From assembly GCA_964537555.1 (NCBI GenBank), contig CAZIAD010000085.1:1-8231 (forward strand): a stretch of DNA of 8,231 nucleotides, in the 5' to 3' direction. This DNA is from CAYRWR01 sp964537555 (GTDB lineage: Bacteria > Spirochaetota > Brevinematia > Brevinematales > CAYRWR01). Of this stretch, positions 1 to 5,300 are shown piece by piece. The notes under the pieces were generated by a model. That model worked only from the letters and a program-made list of their open reading frames with translations. It was not told where the DNA came from and did not search any database. Numbering within the stretch: position 1 is the first letter of the stretch; each line of letters starts with the position of its first letter. The position numbers and the translations under genes were made by a program.

Positions 1-540
1 GCTTTTACCCCCAAGGATCAGAAGGCAGTCAAGGCGGCAGCCCAGACCTTCCGGGCAAACCCCGACCTGGATGTGGAACAGGCCATCACTGAACTGGGAG
101 TAGGTGAAGCCCTGGTCTCTTTCCTCGATGAGAAAGGGGTGCCAGGTATAGTAGAGCGCGCCCTCATAGTCCCTCCGGCCTGTCGTATCGGGGCCGCCAC
201 CGAGGATGAGCGCAGGATTATTATGGCAAAGACTTCGCTTAAGGCCAAATATGAAAAAGATATTGACAGAGAGTCTGCCTACGAGATACTCGCCAAAAAA
301 GCCGAAGAGCTGCAAAAGCAGCAGGAGAAACTGGCTCAGGAACAGGAAAAGATGGAACAGCAGAAGCAGGCTGAGGCTCAGAAAGCAAAAACTAAAAAGG
401 GCGGGTCTAATCGTCAGACAGTACTGGAAAGCTTTTCCAAAAGTGTAGTGCGTAGCATGGGTGGTAAAATAGGAAGAAACCTGGCAGGAAAGGCCGGATC
501 CACCCTGATGAGGGGCCTGTTAGGCAGTCTGCTTAAATAA
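1..540 (+). CDS. DUF853 / YjgR-type HerA-like ATPase, C-terminal part (5' end outside window)
   Basis: The reading frame is open from the first base and ends at TAA 538-540, giving 179 visible residues. The opening stretch (AFTPKDQKAVKAAAQTFR, then ITELGVGEALVSFLDEKG and IVERALIVPP) matches the conserved C-terminal half of the DUF853 proteins related to E. coli YjgR, as I remember them. These are about 500-residue HerA/FtsK-like P-loop ATPases of unclear role, presumably cytoplasmic. The Walker motifs would lie upstream and are not visible. Residues 80-135 are a Glu/Gln/Lys-rich helix, probably a coiled coil, containing the family's DRESAYE motif. The tail (residues 137-179) is basic and glycine-rich and ends GLLGSLLK. 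A GTG at 73 could be read as a start, but the homology begins before it, so this is an interior codon of a gene cut by the window edge. The family call is strong; the biochemical function is not known from the sequence. Confidence 0.9.
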   Translation, partial: AFTPKDQKAVKAAAQTFRANPDLDVEQAITELGVGEALVSFLDEKGVPGIVERALIVPPACRIGAATEDERRIIMAKTSLKAKYEKDIDRESAYEILAKKAEELQKQQEKLAQEQEKMEQQKQAEAQKAKTKKGGSNRQTVLESFSKSVVRSMGGKIGRNLAGKAGSTLMRGLLGSLLK

Positions 541-593
541 TTGACGTTTCAGCTTAATATGTCTATTTTATAGTAAAATAATAGCATTTAGGA

Positions 594-623
594 TTTACTT
601 TTTTTTCAGCCCCGTGCTATAAT
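594..623 (+). promoter_or_regulatory. Predicted sigma70-type promoter of the acyltransferase-sixA unit
   Basis: A perfect TATAAT -10 box lies at 618-623. A fair -35 match, TTTACT, lies at 594-599 with an 18-base spacer. Transcription would begin near 630, giving a leader of roughly 23 bases that contains the AGGAAGG ribosome binding site (643-649) of the gene at 653. The surrounding 541-640 stretch is clearly more AT-rich than the flanking genes. A weaker alternative, TTGACG at 541-546 with TATTTT at 564-569 (17-base spacer), also exists. I see no convincing terminator for the preceding gene in this gap, so read-through from upstream is possible. Confidence 0.6.
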
Positions 624-652
624 ACTGTGTTGTAATTACAAAAGGAAGGTAT

Positions 653-1768
653 ATGGATTTTTCAGATATCGCGGCCTATAAAGATAATCTGGTCCCCAAG
701 TTTATTCAAAAGATCATTAAAAACCCTAAGTTTCAGGGATTTATGTCAAAATTTCCTTCATTTCCGAAGGTATTAAATAGTGATAGTTTTTCCGGAGTGA
801 TAGAGAAGCTCAAGACCATCAATACTGTCAGTGATTTCCAGAAGATCATGGCATTTCTGGTCTCGGAAAATATTAAAGCCACTAGTGATTCCTTCACCTA
901 TAGCGGTATAGAGAATCTTCCCCAGGATAAAGGTGCCATCCTTTTATCCAGTCACCGTTCTATCGGACTGGATGCAGCTTATACCAATTTTGCCTTCTAT
1001 AAAGAAGGGATGTCGACGGTATATAATGGCTGCGGCGATAATATCATGAAGACTTCCTGGCTGGGCCATCTCATCCGTATTAACAAGGGATTTGTAGTGA
1101 AAAGAGAAGTCTCAGATATTGAGATGAAGCTAAGAGAAATATCAAAATTATCCAGCTATATTAAAAACCTTATCTACGAGCAGAAGTCTGTGTGGATAGC
1201 CCACAGAGGGGGACGCTCCAAGAATGGTATTGATGAGACGGATTCTGTGGTCCTGGCTATGTTATACAAAGAAAGCGGGTTCCAGAGCTGGGGTGAGTGG
1301 AGTAAGCATACTGCTCTTATTCCCCTGTCTATTTCCTGGGAGATCTCCCCCTGTGACCTGGTACTGGCTGATGAATTATCCCAGCCTCACTTTAAAAAGC
1401 CTATGCACCGTGATTTTGCTGACATCCTGCTGGAGATCAACAGCCCCAAGGGAAGAGTACATCTGAGTTTCGGCAAGCCCATACAGGGAGAAAAAAGAAA
1501 AGACATAGTGGCACTGACTGACGCTGCCATTCAGTCTAATTACCGGCTCTGGGATGCAAACTGGATGGCTTACACCATGCAGGAAGAAATCCTGCCTGCA
1601 GACAGGGAGTATATCTTATCCCATATCGATACGGAACGCGCCTATAAGGTCCTGGACAGGGGGCTGGTCCTGCAGCCTCAGCAGAGATCAATCTTTTACG
1701 ATATATATGCCAACCCGGTCCGCTCAGCCCTGAGGCATGCCAGTAATATCGAAGAGATCCTGTACTAA
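653..1768 (+). CDS. PlsC/PlsB-superfamily glycerolipid acyltransferase (371 aa)
   Basis: This is a probable lysophospholipid or glycerol-phosphate acyltransferase, acting at the cytoplasmic membrane to transfer an acyl chain to a glycerolipid. The start ATG is set by AGGAAGG at 643-649. Residues 83-112 hold motif I, LLSSHRSIGLD, with His101 and Asp107. Motif II is GFVVKRE (146-152), preceded by GDNIMKTSWLGHLIRINK. Motif III is HRGGRSKNG (184-192). Motif IV is IPLSISWE (223-230), then GRVHLSFGKPI (267-277). The C-terminal part has NYRLWDANWMAY and YANPV, which I recall in a Bacteroidetes-type acyltransferase group. Two points are odd. His and Asp are separated by five residues rather than the classical four, which I believe is normal for this group. 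The motif III glutamate (EGTR in PlsC, EGGRS in PlsB, REGRAK in this group) is missing. No clear transmembrane helix is visible. sixA follows 33 bases downstream. Acyl donor and acceptor cannot be deduced. Confidence 0.85.
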   Translation: MDFSDIAAYKDNLVPKFIQKIIKNPKFQGFMSKFPSFPKVLNSDSFSGVIEKLKTINTVSDFQKIMAFLVSENIKATSDSFTYSGIENLPQDKGAILLSSHRSIGLDAAYTNFAFYKEGMSTVYNGCGDNIMKTSWLGHLIRINKGFVVKREVSDIEMKLREISKLSSYIKNLIYEQKSVWIAHRGGRSKNGIDETDSVVLAMLYKESGFQSWGEWSKHTALIPLSISWEISPCDLVLADELSQPHFKKPMHRDFADILLEINSPKGRVHLSFGKPIQGEKRKDIVALTDAAIQSNYRLWDANWMAYTMQEEILPADREYILSHIDTERAYKVLDRGLVLQPQQRSIFYDIYANPVRSALRHASNIEEILY

Positions 1769-1801
1769 CACCGGCCCTTAAATCAAACGTGGAAGCTTAT
1801 C

Positions 1802-2308
1802 ATGAAAGAATTACTGATTCTCAGGCATGCCAAATCAGACTGGTCTCAGGATGGAATGAATGATAGTGACCGGCCTCTGAACGACAGAGGGAGGGCAGAT
1901 GCCCTGCTTATGGGCCGCTTCATTAAAAATGCCGATATCATACCCCAGCATATCTATATTTCTCCTGCCAGACGGGCTCAGGAGACCTGGCAGGGAGTTT
2001 CCTCTACCTGGGATGTCCAGGGATTAAAAACAGAGACTATACCCCATCTTTACCTGGCAGCAGCACCTGCTTTGTTGTCGGTGATAGCGCAGTGTCCTGC
2101 AGAATGTGACAGTGTCATGATCATAGCTCATAATCCCGGCATGGAAGAGCTGGTCAGTGCACTATGCGGTGTGGATGTCAATGTCCAGATGGCTACTGCC
2201 ACCCTGGCCCAGTTGCGTTCTGACTATAGCAGCTGGGGCCAGATCCATGAGACCGATATGATCCTGAAGGGACTATTTTATCCCCGCATCCTCAAAAAAG
2301 TACTTTAA
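1802..2308 (+). CDS. sixA: SixA-type phosphohistidine phosphatase, histidine phosphatase superfamily (168 aa)
   Basis: A small single-domain cytoplasmic protein of the histidine phosphatase (phosphoglycerate-mutase-like) superfamily, the size of E. coli SixA. Visible signatures are the N-terminal RHAKS motif, in which His9 is the expected phospho-acceptor and Arg8 a phosphate ligand; RPLNDRGRADA (24-34), typical of this subgroup; ISPARRAQET (53-62) with the second conserved arginine at Arg58; and IIAHNPG (108-114) with the second catalytic histidine His110. All key residues are present, so the enzyme should be active. In E. coli, SixA removes phosphate from histidine on phosphotransfer proteins, but members of this clade also act on other phosphoesters, so the substrate here is uncertain. 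The ATG is preceded by GGAAG at 1791-1795. The gene follows the acyltransferase by 33 bases with no promoter or terminator seen between them, so the two are probably cotranscribed. Confidence 0.9.
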   Translation: MKELLILRHAKSDWSQDGMNDSDRPLNDRGRADALLMGRFIKNADIIPQHIYISPARRAQETWQGVSSTWDVQGLKTETIPHLYLAAAPALLSVIAQCPAECDSVMIIAHNPGMEELVSALCGVDVNVQMATATLAQLRSDYSSWGQIHETDMILKGLFYPRILKKVL

Positions 2309-2329
2309 GCCCTAACTTCTTCCTCTCAA

Positions 2330-2339
2330 TAGTGCACTA
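2330..2339. other. 10-base palindrome TAGTGCACTA upstream of the macroglobulin promoter
   Basis: TAGTGCACTA is a perfect self-complementary 10-mer ending eight bases before the -35 box at 2348. Its position would suit a regulator site just upstream of RNA polymerase. A 10-base palindrome is expected by chance about once per thousand positions, and there is no second copy nearby, so the operator role is only a possibility. It has no T-tract and is too short for a terminator. Confidence 0.25.
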
Positions 2340-2347
2340 CCTAAAAA

Positions 2348-2376
2348 TTGACAGCTACACTATACTGGTCTATGAT
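2348..2376 (+). promoter_or_regulatory. Near-consensus sigma70 promoter of the alpha-2-macroglobulin gene
   Basis: A perfect -35 TTGACA at 2348-2353 is followed, after exactly 17 bases, by TATGAT at 2371-2376, which differs from the ideal -10 by one base. Transcription should begin around 2382-2384, only about 14 bases before the ATG at 2397. The ribosome binding site AGGAGG (2386-2391) therefore lies at the very 5' end of the message, leaving no room for a riboswitch or attenuator. The element shows that the large gene has its own start of transcription, separate from sixA, whose stop codon ends at 2308. Confidence 0.85.
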
Positions 2377-2396
2377 TTAGCATAGAGGAGGGCATT

Positions 2397-5300
2397 ATGG
2401 TCAGGATCAGACGTATTGGGATTATTTCGATTTTATGTGTCACTGCCGGGTTGGTTCTCGCCTGGGGGGTAGTACAGGCCGCAAAAAATATTGTGATCAT
2501 TCCCGCGGAGACCGAGCACGAAGTGTCTACCAAAGTGGGCCAGTACGGGGAGCTCAATGTCACTTTCAGCGGGCCTATCGTTGACCTGTCAGATTATGAT
2601 ACCATGCTCAGTGATATTAACAAAAAAGTAAAAATCAGTATCAGCCCCGCTCTTAAGGGGAAGATCCGGGTCATTGACAATCAGTCCCTGGCTTATGTGT
2701 TTGAAGAACGTCCTGCCCGGTCCACCCGTTATACTGTAAACATCAATGCCTCTGCCATCAAAGACCTGCAGAACCGGCCGGTAGATACCAGGATAAACTA
2801 TACCCAGGTCAGGAATGATCAATATATCTACAATACTTCCCGTATTTATGTGTCCTCTGTCTATTGTTCCGGCCAGGAATTAAAACCCATGATATCCATT
2901 TATCTGAACCAGGATACCACATATACAGAACTTAAGAAATCACTGAGCATCGGTAACAGAAGCACAAGCTATGAATACAGGCTGGTACCACAGATCTCTA
3001 CTAATACTGTGAAGACCACTGTGGATACAGTTTTTGCGACTGTCCAGACCAATCTCAGTACCTGGTATGCCTTTCCCCAGGGGCTGACACCCGCCCTGAA
3101 ATACGATGTCAGGATCCAGTCCGGACTCATGGGGAGTGAAGGAAACCTGGGTTCAGAACGCACTTATTCTCAGAATTATCATACCTATTACCCCTTTAAG
3201 TTTGTCTCATTCAGCTCCAGTGATTATGAAGGAAACTACTATCCTAATTCTTCAGTGCGCTTTGAGTTTAACAATGATATACATGAAAAACTCTCTTCTA
3301 TCAGAGTCAGCTCAGTTCCCGCCGTGGATGACCTTAAGTTCAGTGTGAGCGGCAGGTTTATTTATGTAGAGGGCAGTTTCTCAGGGGGTAAATCCTACAA
3401 GATCAGCCTTCAGGGCCCTTTTAAGGATATTTACGGGCAGAGCTTTACTTCAGAAGTCAATGCAGGGATCACCTTCGATCATCTGTGGTCCTATTTTAAT
3501 GTACCCACCGGCTATATGGTCATGGAGAGTTATATGGAGGCCATCCTGCCTCTTAAGATCAGAAATGTGTCCGGTTTTAGTATTCGCTATAAGTATCTAT
3601 CCCGTCTGGAAGATATGATTGAATATCTGCAATTGGACTGGAATGAACGGAATGTCTACCTGGATAATAACGCCAGTACCGAGAAGCTGGATGTGAAGTG
3701 GAGCTGGGACCGTTTTTACAACTACCGCTATGACATGGCCAAACACATCAATTCAAAATCCGGGCTTTTATTGTTCAAATTTGTGCCAGACCGGGAAAAC
3801 CCTACAGAATACAGCAGTGAATACGAAAAAGGGGATATTCTCTATACCGACCTGGGGGTAAGTGTAAAAGCTTCTCCTTATGAAGTAGTGGTGTTTGTGC
3901 GCAATCTGAAAAGCAATGCTCCCGTAAAAGATGCTATTGTCTACGAAGTGCAGGGTAAGAATCTGGTGAAAAAAGGCCTTACTGACGGGCAGGGGGTCCT
4001 GAAATATGAAAATGACCAGGAGTTTTATCCTTTTATTGCCGTGGACTACAAAGGCAGTTACGGCCTGAATTATTCAGCATCTACAGTACGCTGGGGTGAC
4101 GAGTATAATTATAATCAGGCCCGGCTCCAGCTCTTTACCGAACGTTATCTATACAAGGCTGGTGAAGAGGTCGAGTTAAAGGGTATTGTCAGATACCGGG
4201 CTATGGATAACTGGGTCATCAATGATGTACGCAATAATAAAGCCTATAAATTTACCATTAACAACAGCCGGGGAGAAGAGCTCACCAATTATACTGCCTA
4301 TTTCGACAGCTGGGGAGGCACCCATTCTACTATCCATCTGCCCTCAGATGCTCCCAGCGGCTTTTACAGTGTGTATGCCTATCTGGACAATGATTATGTC
4401 AGCTCTCTCACCTTCAGGGTAGAGGATTACAAGCCGGCCAAGGCCGAGATGAAGATCATCCCTCTGCAGGCCAATTACCAGTGGGGCCAGGAGTTTAAGG
4501 GGGACCTGATCGGATGGTACCTGTTCGGTGCCCCTGTGATCAAGCCCATTAACTATAAGATAAATGTAGAGCCTGCTACTTTCTATTCTAAAAACTTTAA
4601 GAAATACAGTTTCGGGGTGGATTACTGGGATGAACAGGACCGGAGGGATTATTCCTTTACCCTGGATTCCGGGAAGCTCATGCCGGATAAAAATGGAAAA
4701 CTCAGTGTCTCCAGCCTCCTGGCTAAAGATGACTTTAAAGGGGACGGGCTCATCACTTTCTCCGGCTCTACTGAGCTGGATGACAAGTCCACCGTCTACG
4801 GTGCCCGTTCCGGTATCGGCCTTTATAACCCCGTGCAGATCGGGATGTACATGGATCAGTACTTTGTGGATGCTGGAAAGGCATTTGATATGCATCTCAT
4901 TGCCATCGATCCCGAGGAGCATATCCTGGATACTCAAAAGGTAATCCTGGAGCTCATCAAATGGGACTGGAAGAGTGTGAAGAGAGCCGGAGTCAATGGG
5001 CGTCTGTCCTGGGAATGGGTCCTGGAAAAGGAAGTGGTGAGCTCCCAGACCCTGTCCCTGGGCCGCAAGACTGTGAGCCTCACGGTATCCGACCCCGGGT
5101 ACTACAAAGCCAGAGTAAAAACCGTAGTACGGGGCCATGAGGCTATGAGTGAGTACAGCTTTTATGCATTAGGTAAGGGCTCTATAGGCTGGCGCATGGA
5201 TGACGGCTACTACCTCGATGTAGAAAGCGACAAGCAGGAATACGAAGTAGGCGACGAAGCCCGTATCCTGGTAAAAAATCCCTACAAGACTGCCACAGCT

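Noticed and set aside
73..540. Reading the first gene as a complete 155-residue protein starting at GTG 73
   Set aside because: Conserved DUF853 sequence (AFTPKDQKAVKAAAQTFR) continues upstream of 73 in the same frame to the window edge, so the gene is cut off rather than starting there.
564..580. Inverted repeat TATTTTA-TAG-TAAAATA as a terminator of the first gene
   Set aside because: The seven-pair stem is made only of A-T pairs and is not followed by a T-tract, so it is too weak. It more likely reflects the AT-rich promoter region.
1224..1466. An 80-codon alternative-frame ORF inside the acyltransferase gene
   Set aside because: It overlaps conserved acyltransferase motifs III and IV in the real frame, and its translation has no family features.
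2297..2306. Palindrome AAAGTACTTT at the end of sixA
   Set aside because: It lies in the last codons (KKVL) and is explained by Lys and Leu codons. It is too short for a terminator and not followed by a T-tract.
4344..5138. A 264-codon open frame on the minus strand
   Set aside because: It is also antisense to the macroglobulin coding region, with a low-complexity, His/Gly/Ile-rich translation and no family resemblance.
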